39,434 bases of DNA from a virus (IMGVR_UViG_3300046096_000241:1-39434), one strand, 5' to 3'; shown: positions 13,156-23,614, counted from the stretch's first letter. Notes: a model not told the origin generated them from the sequence alone. Program-made: numbers and translations.

Positions 13156-15368
13156 TGGCAGAAACTAATGAGTTTTATATAAAAATTGGGGCTGATGTAG
13201 ATGAGGCTATGAGTAAGCTTGGTGCTTTATCAGGCAAATTATCGTCATTAGCATCAAGTACCCAAAGAAGTGGTAGTCAAATAAGCAATAGCATGACTAG
13301 CACTTCTAATGTAATTTCAGCAGCATTCTCATCAATGGGAATGGCTTTAACAACAGTTGGTATTGTTGGTGGAATTATTGGAATTGGTAGAGCTGCATTA
13401 AAAACTGCTGCAGAATTAGAACAAATTTCAGTATCATTCGAAGTATTTACTGGTAATGCTGAAGTAGCTAAGAATATGCTTTCTGAGTTAAAAGCTCAAG
13501 CATTAGCTTCTCCTATGCAATTCCAGGATATTGCTAAAGGTGCACAAACATTATTAGGTTATGGATTAACTGCTGAACAGGTTATTCCTGTAACCAAGAT
13601 GTTAGGAGATATTTCTGGCGGTAATGCAGATAAATTCTCAAGATTATCTTTAGCTTTTGGACAAGTAAACGCAGCAGGTCGTTTAATGGGGCAAGAAGCT
13701 CGTCAAATGATTAATGCTGGGTTTAACCCATTACAAGCAATTTCGGACAAGACAGGCCAATCTATGGCTGTTTTAACCCAAAGAATGCACGATGGTCAAA
13801 TTAGTGTTAGAGAAGTAGCCCAAGCATTTATATATGCAACTTCAGAAGGAGGAAGATTTTATAAGAATGCTGAAAAGCAATCTCAAACGCTTGCTGGTGC
13901 TTATAATAAAATGTCTGAAAGCATTAGCTTTACACTAGCTACACTTGGTGAAAATCTAAATAAGACATTTGATATAGCTGGTATTGCTGGACACGTTTCA
14001 TTCCTTGTTGAACAACTAGCAAAAAACTTTGAGTCTACGAATGACCAGATGCAAAAGTCAAGTTTCTGGAGTGGAGTATTAAAAGATGCTTTAGATGTAT
14101 TAGCTGTAAGCTTGGACCTAATTATAATGACTGTAAGTTATTTAGGAGACAAGATAGAAGATGTATTTAATTCAGAAAAGTTTAAGAATTTTTCTAGTTG
14201 GTTAGATGATACATCAATTAAAATAGCTGGTTTATTTGGTAAAACTGCACAAGACAATTTTGTTAAATTCCTTAATTATGTAAATGATTTTGGCAAAGAA
14301 GGTTTTTCTATTGACAAACAAATGAAAAACTCTCTTACGAGAAAAATTACTGATTATGAAAAGTTTTTAGCACAATTTAAAAATTTAACAACTAAGACAG
14401 ATAAAGGATCAACTACAAAGAAAAGAGAAGGTGTTGAGACTATTGCTGGTACTGACTTTATTACTATTGCCGAAGGCGAAAGAATAAAGAAGTTAATCCA
14501 GATGGAAAAAGATGCTGGAACTGAAATTAGACAACTTGGCTTGTCGGCTAATGAAAGAAAATTAGCTGATTTAAAATTATCTCACGCTAAGTTAATGGCT
14601 GAGATGAAAAAAGCTGGTGTTGATTCTACGGCTATTGAATTTAAAAATCTTTCAGAGATATCTTTATTATCACAACAAATTTTAGCAGAAAAGAATTCTG
14701 CTATTATGAAGTTAATAAAGCCTGTAAGCACATTTGAGAATTATAAGTTACAAAATCCTATAAGTAAGATTACTGAAGGATGGGATCAATCAGTTATTAA
14801 TAATCAAATTGATTCATTTCAAAACTTAGGTAAATCATATTATGATGCTGCTAAAGGTTTATCAGAAAATATTGCTGGTGGTTTAGGAGAGATTGCAGGA
14901 TCAATTATGTTAGGTGAATTGACTGTAGGAGATGCTTTTAAATCTCTTGGAGCTTTAATCCTTAATATGTTGGGAGATTACTTGATTAAAGTCGGTGGGG
15001 CAGCAATTACATTTGGTGTTGTTAATACAGTATTGAAGAATGCTTTAACTGCTGGATTTGCATCACCAGAATCAGCAATCGTAGCAGGTATCGCTGCGGT
15101 ATCTGTCGGTACAGCCCTTAAAGGACTTGCAGGTAAGGTTACATCTTCAATGGATAAAAATAAGTCCACAGATGGCAAATCTATAGCATCTGGTGGAACA
15201 GGAGCTTCATCAAGAATATCTGGTAGCACTTATTCTTACGGAAATATGAGCAATGTTCAACAATCTGTAAGATTATTTGTAGATTTGACTGGTTCAATTA
15301 CTCAGACTTCTACTGGATATGCTATCAATAAGTCAATGGAAACAACTCTTAGAATAACTGGAAGATAA
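13155..15368 (+). CDS. Tape measure protein
   Basis: The 737-residue protein sets tail length and is ejected ahead of the DNA. Early residues (EFYIKIGADVDEAMSKLGAL) and the hydrophobic segment near residue 60-85 (MALTTVGIVGGIIGIG) are followed by the conserved N-terminal tape-measure domain: LEQISVSFEVFTGNAEVAKN, LLGYGLTAEQVIPVTKMLGD, EARQMINAGFNPLQAISDKT. More hydrophobic stretches lie near residues 560-660. At roughly 0.15 nm per residue this predicts a tail near 110 nm (inference). Its stop overlaps the next start (TAATGA). The C-terminus is Ser/Gly/Thr-rich. Confidence 0.9.
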   Translation: MAETNEFYIKIGADVDEAMSKLGALSGKLSSLASSTQRSGSQISNSMTSTSNVISAAFSSMGMALTTVGIVGGIIGIGRAALKTAAELEQISVSFEVFTGNAEVAKNMLSELKAQALASPMQFQDIAKGAQTLLGYGLTAEQVIPVTKMLGDISGGNADKFSRLSLAFGQVNAAGRLMGQEARQMINAGFNPLQAISDKTGQSMAVLTQRMHDGQISVREVAQAFIYATSEGGRFYKNAEKQSQTLAGAYNKMSESISFTLATLGENLNKTFDIAGIAGHVSFLVEQLAKNFESTNDQMQKSSFWSGVLKDALDVLAVSLDLIIMTVSYLGDKIEDVFNSEKFKNFSSWLDDTSIKIAGLFGKTAQDNFVKFLNYVNDFGKEGFSIDKQMKNSLTRKITDYEKFLAQFKNLTTKTDKGSTTKKREGVETIAGTDFITIAEGERIKKLIQMEKDAGTEIRQLGLSANERKLADLKLSHAKLMAEMKKAGVDSTAIEFKNLSEISLLSQQILAEKNSAIMKLIKPVSTFENYKLQNPISKITEGWDQSVINNQIDSFQNLGKSYYDAAKGLSENIAGGLGEIAGSIMLGELTVGDAFKSLGALILNMLGDYLIKVGGAAITFGVVNTVLKNALTAGFASPESAIVAGIAAVSVGTALKGLAGKVTSSMDKNKSTDGKSIASGGTGASSRISGSTYSYGNMSNVQQSVRLFVDLTGSITQTSTGYAINKSMETTLRITGR

Positions 15369-17446
15369 TGACAGGATACGGAATACTATATCGCTTTGAG
15401 TTTGATGGATTTTGTAATCCATTTAACGAGATGCTTGTTAGCAACAATAAGATACTTATTCTTAAAAAAGACTACACTGGTACAATTACTGATATCCCTC
15501 ATGGGCAAGTAGGACCAGTTGAGATTGATTATCCTACAGCAGATGATGATATCTTCTATCCATTAAAGGGATCGTCGCTTACATTCAAAGTATTGGGTGG
15601 TGTAATCAATATGGATTCACTTATTAGTGAAGATGAGAAAGAATACATTATTGAGTATTATAGACAAGGTAATTTATTTTGGAGAGGTTTTGTTAGCCCT
15701 GAACTGTGTGATGAAGATGTATTTTTAAAATACCCAGCTATTCAATTTAAGACAATTGATGGTTTAAGTACATTAAAGAAAAATAAACTTGACATTGATG
15801 GTAAGATGCCTCCTGGTATTCTTAATTTGTTAAAGGTTTTACAAGGAGCGTTAAACGGAATTGGATATGAATTCCCTTTAAATGTATTGTGTAAAATGTG
15901 GAATGAAACTCATGTTAAAACAGCTTATTCAACTCCATTAGAACAAACTTATGTTTATACTCCTTCATTAAAGGATAATAACTTTGAGTTTAGAAGTGAT
16001 TTAGAGCTATTGCTTGACATTTGTCAAGTGTTTAATGCTTTCGTATACCAAAACTATGGTGAGTGGTATTATGTGAAGCCTAAGGACTTAATTTTTGGAG
16101 TTAGTGATGCTAGTAAATTTGCAACAGATGGAACTTTAAATACTTCATCTAAAAAGCATATTCCAACATTAGTCCATGGAACTGACTTTAAAATTTTAGC
16201 AGAGCCTAAACGTAGAATTAGAAGATTCTATAAATACACTGAAGTAGAGTATCAAGGAGCTACAAATAAGTTTATTAATGGTGATTGTACAATTTGGGGA
16301 GATAATCCTAATGAAATTCTATTAACTGATACAACTTCATTAACAGGAACTTCACAAGCACAAACTACGTTTAAGTTCTTTAATAAAGGATCAGCTATAA
16401 ACTCATACTTACTTTATAGTGCCTTAGAGAATAAGTATAAACTTGGTTTAACAGCAGGTTCAGCTCATAATCAGAATAATTACTTTACAACTGGTAAGGT
16501 AGATATTAGATGGGGTGAAGGATTTACTTTGTCGGTTCAATGCCCTACAAATAACCCTACATTCTCATTAATAGCTCAAATACCTTATATAACAGGTGTA
16601 GCTGAGTATTACTATGATTTCCAATCAGGAACTTGGAAAAACTCACCACATTACTACCAAAAGTCATCTGATTATCCAGATGTAGATACTATTAATTCAT
16701 TCTCACAGAATTTTCCATTCCCTGATATTTTAGACGATTGGGATATTTATAAGTATGAAGCTTATTCAGTTTACTTAGTAATGTATGCTGGTAAAAAAGT
16801 AGGTACTTCTGGAACTTATGAATCGTGGTATTCTGACATCATTATTAATGGTCCTAAGCCATTAACTTATCTTGGAAATCAATTACCTACTAGAGAGATA
16901 TTCCATGTTGATAACTTAAAGTATACATCCATTATTCCTGAAAGAAAAAAGGTTTATTGTGGTGATAACTTTAATCAAAAGACATTTACTATCACTGATA
17001 CTCAAGAGCCTTCAGCATTTTTATATAAACAAGGTGGAGAATATTACCCTATTCAATCATATTTAACAGATGTATTCACAGGTGAAGTTAAGGGATCGTG
17101 GTATGAAAGAGAGGAAGACGATAGATTTACTATTTTGGAGTATTGTGCTAGAAATATTCTTAATCAATATTCTGATTATCGTAACATCTTTGTTGGCACT
17201 CTAATTGGTATAGATTTACAATATGGAGCTATTTATGAGTTTCCTAATCAAGGACCATTAGGTGGTAAGAAGTTTTGGCCATTGTCAATGAAATTAAATG
17301 ACTTTGAGTGTACAGCCGAAGTAGTATTTATGGAATTAACTTCCAATGAAATCTACGGACAGCTTACTCGGTCAAGATATGACGATGCAGGACTCTTAAT
17401 TACAGCCGATGTTACGGCATCTAAAAAAAAAACTCTAACGGGATAG
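15368..17446 (+). CDS. Tail-tip / baseplate protein (distal-tail-like), Bacteroidota phage type
   Basis: The 692-residue product follows the tape measure directly, the position of distal tail or tail-hub proteins. It begins YGILYRFEFDGFCNPFNEML, then VGPVEIDYPTADDDIFYPLK, a beta-rich segment I associate with Bacteroidota siphovirus tail-tip proteins, and is beta-rich throughout, with WRGFVSPELCDEDVF near residue 100. No catalytic motif or coiled coil is obvious. The zero-frame stop lies just after a run of ten A; a -1 slip there would add 32 residues and end 1 nt before the next gene (see 17423-17529). Function is inferred from position and layout. Confidence 0.7.
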   Translation: MTGYGILYRFEFDGFCNPFNEMLVSNNKILILKKDYTGTITDIPHGQVGPVEIDYPTADDDIFYPLKGSSLTFKVLGGVINMDSLISEDEKEYIIEYYRQGNLFWRGFVSPELCDEDVFLKYPAIQFKTIDGLSTLKKNKLDIDGKMPPGILNLLKVLQGALNGIGYEFPLNVLCKMWNETHVKTAYSTPLEQTYVYTPSLKDNNFEFRSDLELLLDICQVFNAFVYQNYGEWYYVKPKDLIFGVSDASKFATDGTLNTSSKKHIPTLVHGTDFKILAEPKRRIRRFYKYTEVEYQGATNKFINGDCTIWGDNPNEILLTDTTSLTGTSQAQTTFKFFNKGSAINSYLLYSALENKYKLGLTAGSAHNQNNYFTTGKVDIRWGEGFTLSVQCPTNNPTFSLIAQIPYITGVAEYYYDFQSGTWKNSPHYYQKSSDYPDVDTINSFSQNFPFPDILDDWDIYKYEAYSVYLVMYAGKKVGTSGTYESWYSDIIINGPKPLTYLGNQLPTREIFHVDNLKYTSIIPERKKVYCGDNFNQKTFTITDTQEPSAFLYKQGGEYYPIQSYLTDVFTGEVKGSWYEREEDDRFTILEYCARNILNQYSDYRNIFVGTLIGIDLQYGAIYEFPNQGPLGGKKFWPLSMKLNDFECTAEVVFMELTSNEIYGQLTRSRYDDAGLLITADVTASKKKTLTG

Positions 17447-17529
17447 GTACTGATTTAGGCCAAGCTGGTAAAGAGGGAACTATATTTGATACATTCACAG
17501 TGTTCTACTTAGACGATTTTGTACCTTGA
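17423..17529 (+). other. Candidate -1 frameshift site and 32-residue extension of the tail-tip protein
   Basis: Ten A (17423-17432) are read AAA AAA AAA ACT in the zero frame, then a TAG stop at 17444-17446. A -1 slip on A AAA AAA opens NSNGIGTDLGQAGKEGTIFD and TFTVFYLDDFVP, ending with TGA at 17527-17529, one base before the ATG at 17531. The extension fills what would otherwise be an 84-nt gap in a tightly packed tail operon. It may be programmed frameshifting, or an A-run of 11 misread as 10. Confidence 0.55.
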
Positions 17530-17530
17530 T

Positions 17531-18112
17531 ATGGCTAGAGAGATAGGATATTTTAAATACAAGTCACGTTCTTCCATAGAATTATATGGTAGTGGCTTGT
17601 TTACCGATAAAGAAGATAGCGGTTATGTTTATGGATGGGAGAATAAGTTAGGACAATACACGCTAACAGCCCATCTAAAGCTATTTAATGGCACGACAAG
17701 CGATGCAAAAGCTGGATTGATGCTTCGTACTATGGCGAAGTCAGATTCAGCCTTTATTGCAGTCTTTGTTTGTGGGGATAATAAGATCAGAATTATTCGT
17801 AGAATTAATAGAGGAGATAATTTAACTATTGTCTCCACTATTGATATTGGTAGAAATGATGCTGTATGGTTAAGAATTAATAACCTAGGTGGAGACTTAA
17901 CAATCAGTTACTCTCTTAATCTTGATAACCTAGATGCCTCTTATGTTACTTTTACCGAAATAGGTACATTTACAGGTATAACTTCTGGGTGGAATAATCA
18001 GTATAAATATTTGAGTTGTAGTAGTGGTTCAGATAATGTAAATTTGGCTTACTTTACAAGAGTAATTACAGAGGAGTGTTATGTTAGCCCTAATGGGCAA
18101 AAAGAAGGATAA
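17531..18112 (+). CDS. Concanavalin-like (jelly-roll) tail protein
   Basis: I start at the ATG at 17531 (MAREIGYFKYKSRSSIELYG), which follows the putative extended stop by one base. The 194-residue product has the look of a lectin-like beta sandwich (DUF1349/LamG type): YTLTAHLKLFNGTTSDAKAG, LMLRTMAKSDSAFIAVFVCG, VWLRINNLGGDLTISYSLNL, and a final strand VNLAYFTRVITEE. Such domains bind glycans. Between tail tip and giant fibre it is a good candidate for a receptor-contact or fibre-adaptor protein. It lacks a signal peptide, as expected for a virion protein. Confidence 0.6.
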   Translation: MAREIGYFKYKSRSSIELYGSGLFTDKEDSGYVYGWENKLGQYTLTAHLKLFNGTTSDAKAGLMLRTMAKSDSAFIAVFVCGDNKIRIIRRINRGDNLTIVSTIDIGRNDAVWLRINNLGGDLTISYSLNLDNLDASYVTFTEIGTFTGITSGWNNQYKYLSCSSGSDNVNLAYFTRVITEECYVSPNGQKEG

Positions 18113-18114
18113 AA

Positions 18115-21100
18115 ATGGCTATTAAAACGATACGAGTATTTGCTGAATATACATCTGATGGATACGTTCCTATGCCATCACAAGGCAATATTGACTATGG
18201 AATTACAATAGGTAATTCATTCCCAGAGACTCAGCCTAGTTCCTATCAAACAGATGATCCCAACATTGATGTAGCAGTCAATACAATGACTGATTTTTAT
18301 GTTTGGATTAGAACTCATGGTAGCCCTTGGAATCCTAGTTATACTCGTGTAGTTAGAGTTTATCCTGATTCTCCTTCTATTAACTCTGTAGTCATGAATA
18401 TGATTGTAGCAGTTGGTGGTGGTGGAACAACAATTAGCAGTGGAGGTGGTGTTAATTATTATCTTAATGGTGGAACATCTCAAGGTGTTTTAGATGGTTC
18501 TACTTATTATGAAATGAGCAAAACTCCTGTAGAAGGTGCAGGAGTAGACTTCTTTAAGATTAATACTACAGGATTTCAAAACATTGCTCAATTCGTTACA
18601 GATGCAGGTGATCCAGGATTATTAAACATACCTGCTGGTAATTGGCCTATTGGTTTTTACTTTTCAGCTTCTGATAATAGTGGTAATCCTAAGTTCTATG
18701 CTGAAATATATAAGTATTCTGCAGCAGGAGTATTTACATTATTAGGAACAGGTTCTGCTACTCCAGAAGTTATTACCAATGGAACAGCTATTGATTTCTA
18801 TACAACTAATACTGTAATCCCTGAGACTACATTATTAACTACTGATAGAATTGCTGTTAGAATCTTTGTTAATACAGATGGTAATAGAACTGTAAACTTA
18901 CATACTCAAGATTCTCACTTATCTACAGTTGGAACTACTTTCACAAGGGGTTTAACAGCTATTAATGGTTTAATCAAGCAAGTACAATACATTGCAATAG
19001 GAAATGCTGGTAGTGATGCTGCTATAGTTTCTAGTGATGATACACATACAATCAATCTACCTACAGCCTCCGCAACTAAGAGAGGTCTTTTAAATAGCAC
19101 AGATTGGTCTACATTTAACGCAAAACAAGCAGCCCTTAGTGGAACAGGTTTTGTAAAAATTAGTGGCTCTACGATAAGTTATGACAATAGCACTTATCAG
19201 CCTTTAGATGGAGACTTAACAGCTATTGGAGCTTTAGCAGGCACAACTGGTATACTAAAGAAAACAGGAGCTAATACTTGGGAATTAGACACTACAACTT
19301 ACTTATCTACAGGGGTTGCTGCTGATACTTATCAAAGAAAAGACAAAATGGTATCCAACTTGCTTGCAAGTGATACTGAATACCCTAACTCTAATGCTGT
19401 ATTAGCCAAATTAGCACTTAAAGCAGACATTGCTAACCCTCAATTTACAGGGTCAATGAATATTAAAGGGGCTGAATCAAGAATTAACTTCTATGATGAA
19501 GCTGATGCTATTAAGTATTTTATTGGTTATGATAGTGGTTTTTTAAGAATATATCAAAGTGCTGGTTCTGCATCTAGGTTTTATATTAACTTAGATGGTA
19601 AAACGTTTATACCAGGTATTGTAGAAGCAGGAACTATTATTAAAACTGGTGGTACTGCTAGTCAATTCCTTAAAGCTGATGGAACTGTAGATAGTAATAC
19701 ATATTTAACTTCTTATACAGAAACTGATACATTAGCTTCAGTTACAGCAAGAGGAGCTACAACTTCTACTCCAATAACTGTAACTGCTTCTGAAGGTAGA
19801 GAGGTAAAAGTGTATATGGCATCTACATATACTACAAATGATTTAGTATCTGGTCACGAATATGGTTGGTATAATGACCATTGGAGACTCGGTATGACAA
19901 GGTCAGGTAATGCTTTTGGTGCTGATTTTGTAATTCAATGGAATGGTGCTAGAAGATTATCATTAACTAATGGAGGTAATCTTACAGTTACTGGTACAAT
20001 TAGTGCAACTAATTTAAGTGGTACAAATACAGGAGATCAAACTTTAACAAGTTTAGGTGCTCAAGCTAAATTAGATGGAACTGGATTTGTTAAAGCTTCT
20101 GGCACTACTATTTCTTATGATAATAGTACATACTTGACAACTACTTCTGCAGCTAGTACATATCAAAGATTAGACAAAATGGTGTCTAATTTATTGGCTT
20201 CTAGCACTGAATACCCTAATAGTAACGCTGTATTAGCTGCTTTAGCATTAAAAGCAAACGCTGCTAATCCAACATTTACAGGAGACTTTACAATTAGTGG
20301 TGTTACTCCAAGATTATACTTTGTAGATACGGATAATAATCCTGATTACACAGTATTTACTGATTCAGGATACTTTTATATTTATGACCAAACAGCAGGA
20401 GCTACTAGATTTTCAATAAACTCTAGTGGTAATATAAATTCTGGTGTTGGTAAAAGTATTACTGCAGGTTCATTTGTAAAAGAAAGTGGAACAGCAAGTG
20501 AGTATTTAATGGCTGATGGTTCAGTTTCAACAGCACTTTCAAATGTAATTACAGGATCATTGACATCAGGATATATTCCAAAAGCAACAGGTGCAAATAC
20601 AATTGGTAATGGAATAATTTATGATAATGGTTCATTTATTGGAATAAGTACAACAACAGATGCTGGATACAGATTTGATGTAAATGGATCAGGAAGATTT
20701 ACAGGCAAAATTTACGGAAATACAGGTATACAAATTTCAGGTGGCAGTCCTTATACTTCATATACAACTGATGGGTTATTTGGAACAACAGCAACACCTA
20801 ACTTTGTGTCAACTTCTGGTAACGGAGGTGCTTATGGAAATAATGCTTTATTGCTAGGCTATCAAGATAATGAAAGTGGCTTATACTCACCTGCTTATGG
20901 ATTTCAAGTAAAATCTACAGATGGTGCAGGTAATATTAATAGATTGGTAAAATCAATAGTTCTAAGGGATGTTGATAAAAATACTCAGCCATTTATTATT
21001 TACAATAATGGTGATGTAGTATCATCATCAAAAGGAACTTTTGGTTTATCTGTTACATCTCAAGATTATAGATATGACAATAATGGTTATATAACTTATA

Positions 21101-23169
21101 ATGTAGGAAATGTAAGCACAAGAACATTTACTATAAGAAACTATTCAACATCTGTACTATCATTTAATTCATCTAATTTAGCAACATTTGCAAATGGTGT
21201 ATCATTGGCAACTAATAATGCCTACCAATTTCCATCAGGAGGATATGGCTGGCTAGGATATGCTTTAACAGAATCTAATGGAATGTCAATTGCATTGAGT
21301 TCATCTACTCGACCTGGTGGGCCATTTCAAATGAGTTTTAATTCAGATAATGGATTTAATTTTGGTAATGCGACTAACAATACTATTTGGTTAAATATAA
21401 AATCAAATGGAAATACTATAATTGGCTCAACAACTGACGCTGGATACAAGTTTGATGTTAATGGAAATGCAAGATTTTTAAACGGTGTTACATCAAAAGG
21501 TAGTGCTGCTTATAATGGTATTTTTATAGCTGATAATACTGGAACAACTGGAGGAGGAATTTACTCAATTAGACAAAATGGTGTTTCAAGCGGATTTATT
21601 AGTGTTAGAGGTTCTGCTTTAGGTAATACAGATAGAAATATGGCTTTTGCTGCCGAACCAGGTTTGGGCCATTATTTTTATGTTAATGATGGAACATTAT
21701 CCCTTTCTTTAAATTCTAGTGGATCTGCAAGTTTTACTGGACAACTTAGTACAGGAGCATTATATCCTTCATATCTTTCATTTTATAATGCTGCCGCTGC
21801 AAATAAATTTATAAAATTAGCTGACGATGGATCAGAAATTGATGCAATAGGTTTTAGTAAAAGTGGATCAACTGCAACTGTATGGTTTCCAAATGGTAAT
21901 GTATTGATTGGTATGTCTACTAATGCTGGATATAGATTAGATATAAATGGATTTGCAAGAGCAACTCAATTAAAAGTTGAAAACTCAAACAATTCAATTT
22001 TAAGATTAACAAATACAAATGCAACAAGTGGAAAAGATTGGATATTGCAATCATATTCTGATGGATATTTTTACATGGGCATTGATGGGCAATGGAATGC
22101 ATTAACAATATCTAATTCATCTGCTGCTACATTTAGAAGTAGTTTAACAACAGGTGGTTCTTTAATTGTAAATGCTAATACAGCAGATTCTGCATTTTTT
22201 AGAGGAAGTGGCGAATTTGATGGTTCAAATAGAGTTTATGTTACAAATAATGCTTATATCCATGGTCGAAATAATTTAGTTTTAACAGGTAGATTGGATA
22301 ATTCAAATGATGGTTATTCATTTGGAACAAATTGTAGAAATGCTCTTGTATTTAATGTGAATGAAGGGGGATCGCAAGGAGCTACAGGAAATCCTTATTA
22401 CAGCTTTCAATTGCAAGGGGTTACAAAGGGTATGTATGTTCAATCAAAGTGGGGTAATGATAATTCAATAGGTGGATTTTTATTTACATCTGATAATAAA
22501 TTATTAATTAGAACTATTGTTGATAATGGATATGTTTTTGCTGTTAATGGAAATGCTAATATTTCTTCGACAATTACTGGCCAAGGAGGTATAAAAATTA
22601 TAGGAGGGGGAGCTTATTCTGGAGGCTATACAAGTGATGGATTATGGGGTGGAACAGCAACACCTAATTATATTTCAACAACTGGCACTGGTAAATTTAT
22701 TTTTGGATATCAAGACAATGGTTCTGGACTTTATTCTGGTGCTTATGGTTTTGAGGTTAAATCAACTGATGGGGCTAATAATCAAAATAGAGTTGTTGGT
22801 GCTTTGATAATGAAAGATGTAGATAAAAATACAAATCCATTCATTTTATATAATAATGGTACAATTTCTACATCTGGATCAGTAACTGCTACAGCATTTT
22901 ATGAATCTTCAGATAGTAGATTAAAGACATTAATTAAAAATGATATTGATGTTGAAGGCATAGAAAACTTAACTGCTAAACTTTATATTAAAGATGGCAG
23001 AGAGGAATATGGTTATTATGCTCAAGAAGCTCAAAAGTATATGCCATCTGCTGTAACTGTAAATGATAAAGGATATTTAAACTTATCTTATCGTGAAGTT
23101 CATACGGCTAAAATTGCACGATTGGAAAAAAGAGTTGCAGAATTAGAAAAACAATTAAATGTAGCTTAA
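18115..23169 (+). CDS. Giant tail fibre with C-terminal S74 self-cleaving chaperone
   Basis: The 1684-residue protein is the largest in the window and probably binds the host receptor. The N-terminal ~300 residues (start AIKTIRVFAEYTSDGYVPM) likely attach to the tail. The middle is repetitive beta material: twice DKMVSNLLAS.TEYPNSNAVL (residues ~416 and ~694), four times a T(D/N)AGYRFDVNG-type repeat, and a ~90-residue duplication near residues 880-970 and 1500-1590 (DGLFGTTATPN / DGLWGGTATPN). Residues ~1595-1684 are an endosialidase-type S74 domain: ESSDSRLKTLIKND, GYYAQEAQKYMPSAV, and a coiled coil AKIARLEKRVAELEKQLNV. In this family the chaperone folds the trimer and cuts itself off between Ser and Asp. 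Confidence 0.9.
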   Translation: MAIKTIRVFAEYTSDGYVPMPSQGNIDYGITIGNSFPETQPSSYQTDDPNIDVAVNTMTDFYVWIRTHGSPWNPSYTRVVRVYPDSPSINSVVMNMIVAVGGGGTTISSGGGVNYYLNGGTSQGVLDGSTYYEMSKTPVEGAGVDFFKINTTGFQNIAQFVTDAGDPGLLNIPAGNWPIGFYFSASDNSGNPKFYAEIYKYSAAGVFTLLGTGSATPEVITNGTAIDFYTTNTVIPETTLLTTDRIAVRIFVNTDGNRTVNLHTQDSHLSTVGTTFTRGLTAINGLIKQVQYIAIGNAGSDAAIVSSDDTHTINLPTASATKRGLLNSTDWSTFNAKQAALSGTGFVKISGSTISYDNSTYQPLDGDLTAIGALAGTTGILKKTGANTWELDTTTYLSTGVAADTYQRKDKMVSNLLASDTEYPNSNAVLAKLALKADIANPQFTGSMNIKGAESRINFYDEADAIKYFIGYDSGFLRIYQSAGSASRFYINLDGKTFIPGIVEAGTIIKTGGTASQFLKADGTVDSNTYLTSYTETDTLASVTARGATTSTPITVTASEGREVKVYMASTYTTNDLVSGHEYGWYNDHWRLGMTRSGNAFGADFVIQWNGARRLSLTNGGNLTVTGTISATNLSGTNTGDQTLTSLGAQAKLDGTGFVKASGTTISYDNSTYLTTTSAASTYQRLDKMVSNLLASSTEYPNSNAVLAALALKANAANPTFTGDFTISGVTPRLYFVDTDNNPDYTVFTDSGYFYIYDQTAGATRFSINSSGNINSGVGKSITAGSFVKESGTASEYLMADGSVSTALSNVITGSLTSGYIPKATGANTIGNGIIYDNGSFIGISTTTDAGYRFDVNGSGRFTGKIYGNTGIQISGGSPYTSYTTDGLFGTTATPNFVSTSGNGGAYGNNALLLGYQDNESGLYSPAYGFQVKSTDGAGNINRLVKSIVLRDVDKNTQPFIIYNNGDVVSSSKGTFGLSVTSQDYRYDNNGYITYNVGNVSTRTFTIRNYSTSVLSFNSSNLATFANGVSLATNNAYQFPSGGYGWLGYALTESNGMSIALSSSTRPGGPFQMSFNSDNGFNFGNATNNTIWLNIKSNGNTIIGSTTDAGYKFDVNGNARFLNGVTSKGSAAYNGIFIADNTGTTGGGIYSIRQNGVSSGFISVRGSALGNTDRNMAFAAEPGLGHYFYVNDGTLSLSLNSSGSASFTGQLSTGALYPSYLSFYNAAAANKFIKLADDGSEIDAIGFSKSGSTATVWFPNGNVLIGMSTNAGYRLDINGFARATQLKVENSNNSILRLTNTNATSGKDWILQSYSDGYFYMGIDGQWNALTISNSSAATFRSSLTTGGSLIVNANTADSAFFRGSGEFDGSNRVYVTNNAYIHGRNNLVLTGRLDNSNDGYSFGTNCRNALVFNVNEGGSQGATGNPYYSFQLQGVTKGMYVQSKWGNDNSIGGFLFTSDNKLLIRTIVDNGYVFAVNGNANISSTITGQGGIKIIGGGAYSGGYTSDGLWGGTATPNYISTTGTGKFIFGYQDNGSGLYSGAYGFEVKSTDGANNQNRVVGALIMKDVDKNTNPFILYNNGTISTSGSVTATAFYESSDSRLKTLIKNDIDVEGIENLTAKLYIKDGREEYGYYAQEAQKYMPSAVTVNDKGYLNLSYREVHTAKIARLEKRVAELEKQLNVA

Positions 23170-23170
23170 A

Positions 23171-23614
23171 ATGTATTGGACATCAATTCCATCTAATCAA
23201 TCTATAACATTTGAAAACCTTAAGGAGGCTTGCGATAATGGTTTTTTCTTACAACTATTACCAATGCCTCCTTCTGGAGTTTCAGCAAAGAAGTGTATTA
23301 GAGGTGATCAGGTTCAATCTTATGTAGATATACAATCTTCTCCTTTAAGCGGAACTGCAGCTAATCAAACAGTTGCTAAAAGTAAAATAGTTGCTAATTC
23401 TTATACATATTACCAATTAAATGCTTGTAATGGAGGTGCTGCTGCTTGGACTAGAATTGCCCCTACTTTAGGTTATGGGCAAAGATATATTCTTCCTAGT
23501 AGCACTCCTGTATACTATTGGTATAATGGAACATCTCAAGGCCCACAAACAAATGTTCCTTCTGGCTTCAATGGCTCAATCCAGATTGTAAGTGGAGCTA
23601 CTTATTGTCCTTAA
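23171..23614 (+). CDS. Hypothetical tail-associated protein
   Basis: The 147-residue product starts MYWTSIPSNQSITFENLKEA two bases after the fibre stop and is beta-rich in its second half (SYTYYQLNACNGGAAAWTRI, then YILPSSTPVYYWYNGTSQGP), with Cys in LNACNGG and near the C-terminal end (GATYCP). This pattern resembles short domains repeated in Bacteroidota phage and surface proteins that may bind glycans. Position next to the fibre suggests a fibre accessory or virion-surface protein. No enzymatic motif. Confidence 0.65.
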   Translation: MYWTSIPSNQSITFENLKEACDNGFFLQLLPMPPSGVSAKKCIRGDQVQSYVDIQSSPLSGTAANQTVAKSKIVANSYTYYQLNACNGGAAAWTRIAPTLGYGQRYILPSSTPVYYWYNGTSQGPQTNVPSGFNGSIQIVSGATYCP

